A stretch of 64,000 nucleotides of DNA from a virus. The position numbers and the translations under genes are program-made. The stretch is taken from positions 1 through 64,000 of IMG/VR virus record IMGVR_UViG_3300046737_000169, one strand, 5' to 3'. The notes under the pieces were generated by a model that was not told the origin of the DNA, did no database searches, and saw only the letters and a list, made by a program, of their open reading frames with translations. Below, piece after piece: positions 50,627-56,487 of this stretch; positions within the stretch are counted from its first letter, which is position 1, and every line of letters starts with the position of its first letter.

Positions 50627-50877
50627 CGGCCCGCCCCTTCCTTCGGAAAGTCGGTGTAGGCGTCGTCAAAGGCGCGCTTGATGACCATGCGCCCGTAGAA
50701 TGGCCCATCCGTCTCGTCGGGCTGGTCCGCCTGCGCCCAGTGCATCAAGTCCTGAATCAGGTCGCGCGCCGTGTCGCCGTCGATCGGGCGCGTCTCATTC
50801 AGGTGCAGGGCATACGCCGTAAGCACCGCCCGCGCGCGCGCCGCGCAGGCTTCGTTCTTCTTCGTCAATACGTACAT
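50623..50877 (-). CDS. Hypothetical protein, 84 aa
   Basis: ATG 50877 behind GAGGTGAACCG (element D). Helical (LTAYALHLNET, DLIQDLMHWAQ) with a D-G-P-F-Y-G-R-M-V-I-K motif. Overlaps the next gene (ATGA). No family recognised. Confidence 0.5.
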   Translation of the reverse strand: MYVLTKKNEACAARARAVLTAYALHLNETRPIDGDTARDLIQDLMHWAQADQPDETDGPFYGRMVIKRAFDDAYTDFPKEGAGR

Positions 50878-50880
50878 CGG

Positions 50881-50956
50881 TTCACCTCGAAAGAATTGGG
50901 AGAAGCCCAGGAGGGACGCGAGCCGCCACGCTCGCGCCATCCCTGCGGTGCTCTCA
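50881..50956 (-). promoter_or_regulatory. Intercistronic two-hairpin element D
   Basis: Minus strand: TGAGAGCACCGCAGGGA, stem GCGCGAGC/GCTCGCG with a 6-7-base loop, CTCCTGGGCTTCTCCC, spacer ATTCTTTC, GAGGTGAA. Ends at start 50,877 and holds the TGA of the 50,954 gene. Confidence 0.7.
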
Positions 50957-51253
50957 AATCGTGCAGCAGCCGCAGCAGGGCGCGTCTTCGCACCGGCCCG
51001 CCTTGTTGCGGGTAAACACCGCGCCACTGCTGAACCGGATCACCGACACTGGCGCGTAAGCATCCCGCCAGTACGGCGAGCGCTGCCCCTTCTTCGCCCG
51101 CGCCCGCCTGGGCGCGCCCGCCTCAACGAGCGCCCGCGCCTCATCGGCCCGCGCATCGGGCACGCGCCACGCTTTGAGCGCCGCATCCCAGTCGCCGCCC
51201 ATAGCGCGCAACTCGGCCCGGTGCGGGTACGTGTTTCCCGTAATCATTGCCAT
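50954..51253 (-). CDS. Phage 'GGxWD' protein, 99 aa
   Basis: N-terminal T-G-N-T-Y-P-H-R-A-E-L-R-A-M-G-G-D-W-D-A-A-L-K-A-W-R-V-P, a recurring phage domain seen in DNA-metabolism proteins (T-Y-P-x-x-x-x-L-K-A-L-G-x-x-W-D-A). Basic middle and a Cys-rich end (CEDAPCCGCC). Start ATG 51253 with GGAGGA upstream. Confidence 0.6.
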   Translation of the reverse strand: MAMITGNTYPHRAELRAMGGDWDAALKAWRVPDARADEARALVEAGAPRRARAKKGQRSPYWRDAYAPVSVIRFSSGAVFTRNKAGRCEDAPCCGCCTI

Positions 51254-51256
51254 TGT

Positions 51257-51451
51257 CTAGTCCTCCTCATCAATGGGCTCATCGGCCCAGTAGTTCGCAT
51301 CAGTGAAAATTTCCGGCCTGTACTGGGCGCGTTTCTTCGCCTCGCACCGGCTGCACACGTAGCCGCAGGCAATGCCGCGTGCGTCATAGAGCACGTAGCG
51401 CGTCTGGCCGGAGCCGCACCCGCACGGGCGTATCGGAGGGAGCCAACTCAT
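51257..51451 (-). CDS. Zinc-ribbon phage protein, 64 aa
   Basis: Pattern C-G-C-G-S-G-Q-T-R-Y-V-L-Y-D-A-R-G-I-A-C-G-Y-V-C-S-R-C, then Y-R-P-E-I-F-T-D-A-N-Y-W-A-D-E-P. It matches a common phage Zn-ribbon family (C-x2-C ... C-x2-C with a Y-R-P-E-I-F-x-D tail). Probably binds zinc; role unknown. Confidence 0.7.
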   Translation of the reverse strand: MSWLPPIRPCGCGSGQTRYVLYDARGIACGYVCSRCEAKKRAQYRPEIFTDANYWADEPIDEED

Positions 51452-51681
51452 GACCGGCCCCCCTTCTTTCTGGCCGCGCGTTCTTCCCGCTCGGCGCGTG
51501 CGAGCAACTTGCTGGCTAGGTCGTAAACGGCGTCATAGGGAACCGCGAGCCTGCGCCGCGTCCCCTTCAATCGCAGTTCAATATGTGATGGGTGCAACTC
51601 GACCAGGAGGGCGCGTGTGCGCCCCTGGTCCCTTTTGAGCGTCGCCGTCTCCCGGCGGACCGGCTTATCGAGGCGCGTCAT
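51448..51681 (-). CDS. Hypothetical basic protein, 77 aa
   Basis: ATG 51681; the stop overlaps the next start (ATGA). Basic N-terminus, then beta-alpha (LLVELHPSHIELRLKG, AVPYDAVYDLASKLLAR). Appears to be a small dimerising nucleic-acid binder, but no family motif is seen. Confidence 0.5.
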   Translation of the reverse strand: MTRLDKPVRRETATLKRDQGRTRALLVELHPSHIELRLKGTRRRLAVPYDAVYDLASKLLARAEREERAARKKGGRS

Positions 51682-51848
51682 TACAGCGGCTCCGATTCGA
51701 TCAGGATTACATCGTTGACCCGGAGCCCGGTCACGCGCCGCGTTTCGCCGTCCGTCTCCACGTACACCGGGCGCGAGCCCGCGCCCTGGACCTGAGCGGT
51801 CCAGAGCAGCTTGGCTAGCTCCGCGCCTGAGAGCGTGTCGATTCTCAC
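51681..51848 (-). CDS. Hypothetical protein, 55 aa
   Basis: GTG 51848 overlapping the previous stop (GTGA) and TAATG with the next gene. Short beta-rich sequence (RPVYVETDGETRRVTGLRV) with an N-terminal helix. Below the ORF length cutoff but consistent with the dense operon. Confidence 0.5.
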   Translation of the reverse strand: MRIDTLSGAELAKLLWTAQVQGAGSRPVYVETDGETRRVTGLRVNDVILIESEPL

Positions 51849-52102
51849 CGTACACCGTCCGGCAGTACAGTCACCTCACCGGCGAGCGTGCCGGGGTAGC
51901 GGTCGCCCGCCGCCATGCGCCCGCCTGGGGACACCGTCACCAGTCCGCGCGCAATGTCCAGCGCGTGATGTACGCTCGGGCCTGCCTCGAAACGGAACCG
52001 CTGCGAGCCGCCGCCGTACCTGGGTTCAAAAGTTTTCTCGACCGTGACGCCCCAACGGCCATCAATCAGGTCAAGATGAACGGACACGATTTGGTTTTCC
52101 AT
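51845..52102 (-). CDS. Hypothetical beta-rich protein, 85 aa
   Basis: ATG 52102 with GAGGTGAAGCG upstream. Beta-rich: IVSVHLDLIDGRWGVTVEKTFEP, then SQRFRFEAG. Probably a small beta-barrel or beta-sandwich. No family recognised. Confidence 0.5.
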   Translation of the reverse strand: MENQIVSVHLDLIDGRWGVTVEKTFEPRYGGGSQRFRFEAGPSVHHALDIARGLVTVSPGGRMAAGDRYPGTLAGEVTVLPDGVR

Positions 52103-52115
52103 CGCTTCACCTCTT

Positions 52116-52295
52116 CTAGAACAACTTCGGCTGCGGGTCCGATACCGGAGCCGCGAACAAACCGCCCTGCTCGACGCGAGCGCGCCGCAGCTTGCGGCGC
52201 TTCTCTTCCGGCGTCAAGGGACAGTCAAAACCAGCCGTCAACTGCTCGCCCAGGAGGCGCGCTTGGTCGTCCGGCTGCTCTTCTATCTCGATCAC
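52116..52295 (-). CDS. Standalone paralogue of a giant-protein module, 59 aa
   Basis: GTG 52295 behind GAGGTGAATC. Sequence I-E-I-E-E-Q-P-D-D-Q-A-R-L-L-G-E-Q-L-T-A-G-F, then C-P-L-T-P-E-E-K-R-R-K-L and V-E-Q-G. It aligns at about 60% identity over 45 residues with residues 1,507-1,553 of the giant polyvalent protein. It ends in Q-P-K-L-F, a QxxLF beta-clamp-type motif. First gene behind the 52.3-kb promoter. Likely to bind a shared partner, such as the sliding clamp. Confidence 0.65.
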   Translation of the reverse strand: MIEIEEQPDDQARLLGEQLTAGFDCPLTPEEKRRKLRRARVEQGGLFAAPVSDPQPKLF

Positions 52296-52311
52296 GATTC
52301 ACCTCTCTTTG

Positions 52312-52340
52312 ACTATACGCCAGTAACAACGATTTGGTTA
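52312..52340 (-). promoter_or_regulatory. Minus-strand promoter TAACCA-17-TATAGT
   Basis: Minus: TAACCA (52335-52340), 17-base spacer, TATAGT (52312-52317), then GAGAGGTGAATC and GTG 52,295. A GTAAC...GTTAC inverted repeat overlaps the -35 box. The same -35/-10 pair with the same spacer occurs at 55,196-55,224. Confidence 0.6.
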
Positions 52341-52360
52341 CTAAATCTTGCGAAATATTT

Positions 52361-52729
52361 TCAGGACTCGGCTTCAACCGTGTGGCGCTCGACTTCCTCC
52401 CCCACAAACGGCTCGCGCGGGTCCGCGTGGACCGTGACCGGCCCGCCGCCGCGCCCGTCGTCGTAGGTCAGCGACACCGCGCCCAGGCACCGGCGCAGGC
52501 CCTCGGCTGCCGCCTCCTGGTCGTTGATCCGCCGCAGGACGATGTTGTACACCTCGGACTCGCCGTCCGAGAGCGTGTGCTTTTCCACCGCCAACCGGCT
52601 GAGGTAGTCCCCGGCCTCGTCTTCGATGTAGATCATTTCCAGCGGAGTGGTGCGGGCGAGCAGTTCTAGCTCGCGCGCAAGGTCCGCCGCCGTCATCACC
52701 ACGGCTGTATGCGTTCTGGTCATCATCAC
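52361..52729 (-). CDS. Hypothetical protein, 122 aa
   Basis: ATG 52729 with GAGGTGAAACGTG upstream (element E). N-terminal helical part (ADLARELELLARTTPLE) and mixed alpha/beta C-terminus with an acidic loop (EDEAGDYLSRL). No family recognised. Confidence 0.5.
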   Translation of the reverse strand: MMMTRTHTAVVMTAADLARELELLARTTPLEMIYIEDEAGDYLSRLAVEKHTLSDGESEVYNIVLRRINDQEAAAEGLRRCLGAVSLTYDDGRGGGPVTVHADPREPFVGEEVERHTVEAES

Positions 52730-52731
52730 GT

Positions 52732-52815
52732 TTCACCTCGAAAAGAATTACGGGAAAGAATCCCACCGGCGCGGGCGCGCCCGGTCACACGCGCCCGCCC
52801 TCTGCGACTCTCTTA
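52732..52815 (-). promoter_or_regulatory. Intercistronic two-hairpin element E (variant)
   Basis: Minus strand: TAAGAGAGTCGCAGAGG, stem GGGCGCG/CGCGCCC, GGTGGGATTCTTTCCC, spacer and CGAGGTGAA. The most divergent copy: box 1 has GAGG for GGGA and box 2 is GGTGGGA for CCTGGGA. The two-hairpin plan is kept. Confidence 0.6.
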
Positions 52816-53118
52816 CCGCTCGCCCGCCAGACACTTGCGCTGGCCTTCGCGCACCGACTCGACAATGGCGCGATGGCGCGCCGTCTCCCAGTCCGCCTCA
52901 TAGCCCGCCATGACCGGCGAGGCCGCCAATGGCCGCACGCTGGACAGTTCGACCCACTGGGCGCCGTCGCCCGCCACCGGCGCCACTTGCAGCCGCTGCT
53001 TACCCCAGGACGCCTTGACATCGATCACCCGGCAGTCAATCCACAGTTCACCGGCGCGCAACTGGCACAACTCGCCCACTGCGCCAATCATCCCCGTTGC
53101 CGTGTAGCGCGTCGTCAC
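52813..53118 (-). CDS. Hypothetical beta-rich protein, 101 aa
   Basis: GTG 53118 overlaps the previous stop. Beta-barrel-like: E-L-C-Q-L-R-A-G-E-L-W-I-D-C-R-V-I-D-V-K, then R-L-Q-V-A-P-V. C-terminal amphipathic helix. Could be OB/SH3-like, but no family recognised. Confidence 0.5.
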   Translation of the reverse strand: MTTRYTATGMIGAVGELCQLRAGELWIDCRVIDVKASWGKQRLQVAPVAGDGAQWVELSSVRPLAASPVMAGYEADWETARHRAIVESVREGQRKCLAGER

Positions 53119-53627
53119 TAGCTCACCTCCGGCTTAATCAGATCGCCGCGCCCGTTGATGCGGATTCCCTTGGACGCGCCCAACTCGGGCTCGACCGGGC
53201 ACTGGATCGCCGCCGCGAGCCGCTCGGCCTTCCGGCGCTTGGCCACGTTCCAGCGCTTGACCACCGGCGGGAATCCCGGCTTCTCTTTGAGCGGGGATAT
53301 CTCACAGCCGAACTCGCACCCGATCCCGTTGCGCTGCCAGTCCAGGTCTTCCGGCTTAGCCTCGTACCATTTCGGCAACGTGACCGGGCGCGACATGATC
53401 CCCAGGTAGCCGTCCGACTCGAAGTAACCCATCACCACCGCCGGTCCGATGTCGTTCATCTCGATGCGGACCATCTGCCCGACTTCGGGCAGCGGGTTCT
53501 CACCGGACCACTTCAGCGCAATCCCGCGCTCATTGTGGAACTCGCGCATGGGCGAGCCCTCATCGTCAATCAGCCGCCCCGTGGCCATTGGCCGGGGGAT
53601 AAAAAACCGCTCTTTCATGCGTTCCAT
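53118..53627 (-). CDS. Hypothetical protein, 169 aa
   Basis: The start at ATG 53627 follows GAGGTGAAAGGTCAGATT; a longer frame reaches into the next gene's region. N-terminal F-I-P-R-P-M-A-T-G-R, beta strands (MVRIEMNDIGPAVVMGYFE), and C-E-F-G-C-E near residue 110. Basic C-terminus. Function unknown. Confidence 0.5.
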   Translation of the reverse strand: MERMKERFFIPRPMATGRLIDDEGSPMREFHNERGIALKWSGENPLPEVGQMVRIEMNDIGPAVVMGYFESDGYLGIMSRPVTLPKWYEAKPEDLDWQRNGIGCEFGCEISPLKEKPGFPPVVKRWNVAKRRKAERLAAAIQCPVEPELGASKGIRINGRGDLIKPEVS

Positions 53628-53637
53628 AATCTGACCT

Positions 53638-53716
53638 TTCACCTCGACAAGAATTTCGGGAAGTCTCCCAGGAGTGGCGCGCGCGATCCGCGCGCCCTCC
53701 CTGCGGTACTTTCCTA
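53638..53716 (-). promoter_or_regulatory. Intercistronic two-hairpin element F
   Basis: Minus strand: TAGGAAAGTACCGCAGGGA, perfect stem GGCGCGCG/CGCGCGCC with GATC loop, CTCCTGGGAGACTTCCC, spacer with GAATTC-like AT run, CGAGGTGAA. The TAG is the stop of the 53,714 gene. Confidence 0.75.
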
Positions 53717-53896
53717 TTCGCCCGCCCGCGCCCAGAAGCGCACCGTACCCATGCGGTCCAACCACTTGATTTGCGCCCGGTAGGACTCGCCGTCCGCCAG
53801 ATACGCCGCGACGTTGAACAGGATCGACGCGCCCACCCCAGGCGCAACCGTGTCGATCCGCTGCAAGATGATCCCGTATGGGCTGAGGCGCGCCAT
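53714..53896 (-). CDS. Hypothetical protein, 60 aa
   Basis: ATG 53896, TAATG-coupled to the next gene. Sequence L-S-P-Y-G-I-I-L-Q-R-I-D-T-V-A-P-G-V-G-A-S-I-L-F-N, with an Ala/Gly hydrophobic centre. No family recognised; possibly membrane-associated. Confidence 0.45.
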   Translation of the reverse strand: MARLSPYGIILQRIDTVAPGVGASILFNVAAYLADGESYRAQIKWLDRMGTVRFWARAGE

Positions 53897-54510
53897 TAGA
53901 AGAGCCTCCCTTGATCGCCCGTCTCGACCGGCGCAGCCTGGGCCGCCTCGGCGAGCTTGACCGCCTCCGCGCCCGCCTTCGAGAGCACCCGCGCCAAGAA
54001 CCCCTCGATCCGGGGAATCTCTTTGTTGAGGTACGCCACCTTGCGGTCGATATCGTCCTGGCACCGCTTGACCCAGACCGCGCCGCCCTCGCCGCGCCGG
54101 TCCAAGCTGCGCTCATGGTCGCCGTTGCGCTCCACGTCGTACACCGGATGAAACAGCCAACTGGACTCGGTGAAAATATCCTTCCCGCCCGCGTCCGCGA
54201 TGAAATAGAGCCCGCTCCCGAAATACTCGCGCCCGCGCGGCATGGCCTCCACCGGCCCGGTGAGAATCTCCAGGTAGTTCCGGTATTTCACCAGCAACTT
54301 CGCATTCTTGCGGTAGAGCGTGCCGAGCGTGGGCGTCGCCTGGAGTATCCGGTCGATACAATCGAGCCCGTACTGCTGAACCAAGCCGTCCTTGTACGTC
54401 ACGCGCGCCACATGCTTAATGCCCTGGCTGCACCGGTCGCAGCACTGAACCGGGGACGCCGTGTAGTAGTACACCGAGCGCACCGCCGTCGTTCCTAAAA
54501 TCTGAGTCAT
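53896..54510 (-). CDS. Cys-containing hypothetical protein, 204 aa
   Basis: ATG 54510 with GAGGTGAGGAAGG upstream. N-terminal C-C-D-R-C-S-Q-G-I and Y-G-L-D-C-I-D, a possible zinc site; long helical C-terminus. Ends in Q-G-R-L-F, a QxxLF sliding-clamp motif like those at 52,116 and in the giant protein. Likely to meet host DNA polymerase clamp; function otherwise unknown. Confidence 0.5.
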   Translation of the reverse strand: MTQILGTTAVRSVYYYTASPVQCCDRCSQGIKHVARVTYKDGLVQQYGLDCIDRILQATPTLGTLYRKNAKLLVKYRNYLEILTGPVEAMPRGREYFGSGLYFIADAGGKDIFTESSWLFHPVYDVERNGDHERSLDRRGEGGAVWVKRCQDDIDRKVAYLNKEIPRIEGFLARVLSKAGAEAVKLAEAAQAAPVETGDQGRLF

Positions 54511-54519
54511 AATTCCTTC

Positions 54520-54594
54520 CTCACCTCGAGTTTTCGGGAAGTCTCCCAGGAGGGAGGCGCGCCCACTCGCCGCGCCCCATCCCTGCGGTACTTA
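54520..54594 (-). promoter_or_regulatory. Intercistronic two-hairpin element G
   Basis: Minus strand: TAAGTACCGCAGGGA, stem GGGGCGCG/CGCGCCTCC (loop GCGAGTGG), CTCCTGGGAGACTTCCC, GAAAACTC, GAGGTGAG. Embeds the TAA stop of the 54,592 gene and the ribosome-binding site of the 53,896 gene. Confidence 0.7.
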
Positions 54595-54834
54595 CCGGAT
54601 GCCCGCGAGCCGCTCGGCGATTTCGCGCTCGCGCTCGGCGAGCACTTCCTTGGCCCGCACAACCTGCTCAGCCGCTACCCATACCTGCACGCGCGGGGGA
54701 GGCAAACGCTTGTCCCTCCACTTGGGATGCTCCATCCGCGAATAGATCCCCGCTGCAATCAGCGAATCGAGCAGGCCCGCCGCCCGCATCCCCGTCGCCG
54801 TCTCGGCAATCAACGTCATCGTCGCCTGCGCCAT
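54592..54834 (-). CDS. Hypothetical protein, 80 aa
   Basis: Helical protein; N-terminal M-T-L-I-A-E-T-A-T-G-M-R-A-A-G-L-L-D-S-L and a basic/aromatic centre (EHPKWRDKRLPPPRVQVWV). C-terminal heptad helix (KEVLAEREREIAERL). Directly precedes element G. No family recognised. Confidence 0.5.
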   Translation of the reverse strand: MAQATMTLIAETATGMRAAGLLDSLIAAGIYSRMEHPKWRDKRLPPPRVQVWVAAEQVVRAKEVLAEREREIAERLAGIR

Positions 54835-54837
54835 GAC

Positions 54838-55137
54838 CTACTTCACCTCCGCAGCCGCTGCCGCCGCCCACGCGCCGTTGCCCGCCTTCGCCTTCTTCGC
54901 CGCCGCCGCCTTCTCACACTCGGCGTCGGTAGTGCAAGCGGCGCGAGTGCACCTCTTGCACTCGCGCAACCCGTGCGCCTCCGCTACCGAACGCTCAGAA
55001 GTGAGCTTGTGAGCCTTCGCGCCCTTCCGGACACTGCACGTCGCGCTCAAGTGATACACCTTCGAGGACGGCCCGAAATGAACCGCCTCCCCGAACATCA
55101 TGCTCGCCAAGAGCAACCCCAAAATTATCGACTTCAT
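54838..55137 (-). CDS. Secreted Cys-rich protein with Ala/Lys tail, 99 aa
   Basis: N-terminal signal peptide (MKSIILGLLLASMMFGEA). Then S-K-V-Y-H-L-S-A-T-C-S-V, then C-K-R-C-T-R-A-A-C, an Ada-like/CxxC exported zinc or disulfide domain. Ala/Lys-rich C-terminus. First gene of the block behind the 55.2-kb promoter. A secreted phage or prophage moron product is likely. Confidence 0.55.
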   Translation of the reverse strand: MKSIILGLLLASMMFGEAVHFGPSSKVYHLSATCSVRKGAKAHKLTSERSVAEAHGLRECKRCTRAACTTDAECEKAAAAKKAKAGNGAWAAAAAAEVK

Positions 55138-55195
55138 CTCTGTCTTCTCACCTCGATCTAGAATTTTCTGCCAGGATCAAACGATCCTACATACG

Positions 55196-55224
55196 ACTAT
55201 ACGACAATGCGAAGGTTTTGGTTA
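55196..55224 (-). promoter_or_regulatory. Minus-strand promoter TAACCA-17-TATAGT (copy 2)
   Basis: Minus: TAACCA (55219-55224), 17-base spacer, TATAGT (55196-55201). Leader has GGATC/GATCC hairpin and TTGATCCTGGCA, then GAGGTGAG before the 54,838 gene. Same promoter plan as at 52,312. Confidence 0.6.
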
Positions 55225-55296
55225 CATATCACACAAAGATTTCTCAAAATAATTTTGTGGCGTTGTAACCGGCTTTATGCTCATACATATATGAGC
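55220..55296 (+). promoter_or_regulatory. Divergent control region and operator of the 55,291 gene
   Basis: Holds GGTTACA...TGTAACC (55220-55226/55264-55270) with an inner CACAAA...TTTGTG, and the perfect 7-bp inverted repeat GCTCATA-CATA-TATGAGC (55279-55296) that covers the start ATG. Plus direction: TAACCG at 55,266, 16 bases, TATATG at 55,288. The gene would be nearly leaderless. Unusually AT-rich. Confidence 0.5.
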
Positions 55297-56136
55297 GCTC
55301 AACCCGGCGCGCTGCCGCCCGCCTTGCGCCCCGGCGCGGGTCGCCTTTGCTCTATCTGCTCTCATCCGGACCGGGACCGCATCGATGCCGCCCTCATTCA
55401 ACCCGGCGTCAACCGCGCTAAATTGGCGGGAAAATTCGGGATCAATGATACTTCCCTCCAGCGACATATGGAAAACCACTTACCTGCTAGACTGGCTCGA
55501 AATGCGGAAGTCCTTGTACGTGAGTCAGATGCGGCGATGGTCAAGTTCGCCATCGCGGAATCCGTCAACCGGATGCGGCGCATACAGAAGAGAGCGGACG
55601 CGCTCGCCCAGGTAGTAGAGGAGCGGGCCGCCGCCGGTGACGCGAGCATCCCAGGTGACCGGACCGGCCTGCTAGTGAAGCGCCCCCGGTCCTACCGGAT
55701 CGGTAAAGACGTGTTCAGGGAAGTCATCGATGTAGAGGTTGACGCCGCGCTGCTCGCAGAAGAGCGCGCCCTGGAGCGCGCCGCCGTCCTCGAAACCGGC
55801 GAGTGGCTCGCTCAGACCGGCAAAGGCCAGTGGGGCACCGGCGCAGGCGGGAACGGTCCACTCGTTGTGGTCCTGGCCTCCGGCCTGCAGCCGCTACCGG
55901 GCGAGAGCCCCGGCGAGGCGCGCCATCGTATAACGGATGCTCGCCGCAAGGTGACCCGGACCGCCGCCGAGCAGGAAACCGTGGGGCAAACCGCCGCCCT
56001 GGCCCTCACCGATATCGAGCTACCCGGCGAAGCCGGGGAGGAGGATACCCGGCAAGGTGCATTAGCGGGTACGTCCCAGGCGAGCCAGGACGCGAGCCCA
56101 GACGTAGCCTACGATGATGACGTAGACGAGACGTAG
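55291..56136 (+). CDS. Small-terminase-like DNA-binding protein, 281 aa
   Basis: The ATG at 55291 was chosen; a longer frame begins upstream without support. N-terminal C-S-I-C-S-H-P-D-R-D-R-I-D-A-A-L, then L-A-G-K-F-G-I-N-D-T-S-L-Q-R-H-M-E-N-H-L. This zinc-knuckle plus HTH pattern is common in phage small-terminase-like or DNA-binding proteins that lie upstream of the large terminase. Helical middle (FAIAESVNRMRRIQKRADAL), acidic end. It sits about 7 kb before the large subunit on the same strand, beside the direct repeats at 56.1-56.3 kb. Confidence 0.5.
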   Translation: MSAQPGALPPALRPGAGRLCSICSHPDRDRIDAALIQPGVNRAKLAGKFGINDTSLQRHMENHLPARLARNAEVLVRESDAAMVKFAIAESVNRMRRIQKRADALAQVVEERAAAGDASIPGDRTGLLVKRPRSYRIGKDVFREVIDVEVDAALLAEERALERAAVLETGEWLAQTGKGQWGTGAGGNGPLVVVLASGLQPLPGESPGEARHRITDARRKVTRTAAEQETVGQTAALALTDIELPGEAGEEDTRQGALAGTSQASQDASPDVAYDDDVDET

Positions 56137-56343
56137 ACTCGAGACGTACCGTAGATGAAGGTGTAGGCCCGCACGCGGAGCCCGCGCGCGAGCCAACCCC
56201 TCCCCCCGCGCCCGCGAACCGGGGCCCCCCGCGCGCCTGCCCAAGGGGTGTTGTCGAGGGCATGTGAAGTACAACGTGGGAAGTGGAGCATGTCGACGGC
56301 ATGTGAAGTCCAGCGTAGGAGTCCAGTGTAGGAGGGGTCTCGA
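56097..56343 (+). repeat. Direct-repeat region after small-terminase-like gene (pac/ori candidate)
   Basis: Three kinds of repeats: GACGTAG/GAGACGTA units (56,100-56,155); a 39-bp period TGTCGA(G/C)GGCATGTGAAGT (56,252 and 56,291); and CCAG(C/T)GTAGGAG twice (56,311 and 56,323). A C-rich/G-rich block sits between. No convincing gene in 56,137-56,343. Position next to the terminase-like gene suits a packaging site; an iteron origin is an alternative. Confidence 0.45.
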
Positions 56344-56487
56344 GTGAAGCGGAAGATGCGGGTGAGGTGGACGTGTTCGGACTATGAGAAGCACGAGCAC
56401 AGGTGGAAGTGGGTGGCGTGGGTGTGTGGGCGGATGCAGTATTTGTGGAGGGTATTTGCGGCCGGCGCACCGCCTGGCCTGAGTTAG
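56344..56487 (+). CDS. Hypothetical basic protein, 47 aa
   Basis: GTG 56344 with GGAGGGG seven bases upstream. Sequence K-R-K-M-R-V-R-W-T-C-S-D-Y-E-K-H-E-H-R-W-K-W-V-A-W-V-C-G-R. Cys and His spacing (C-x(6)-H-x-H-x(7)-C) could form a zinc site. Nearly all codons end in G or C. Too short for family calling, but it has gene-like features. Confidence 0.4.
   Translation: MKRKMRVRWTCSDYEKHEHRWKWVAWVCGRMQYLWRVFAAGAPPGLS

Noticed and set aside
45124-54594. CRISPR array interpretation of the repeated elements
   Set aside because: The units are far apart, separated by genes, and have self-complementary arms with covariation instead of fixed repeats and unique spacers.
56006-56470. 154-residue minus-strand frame rich in Thr/Ser/Pro
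   Set aside because: Looks like the complement of a G-rich repeat region; no ribosome-binding site.
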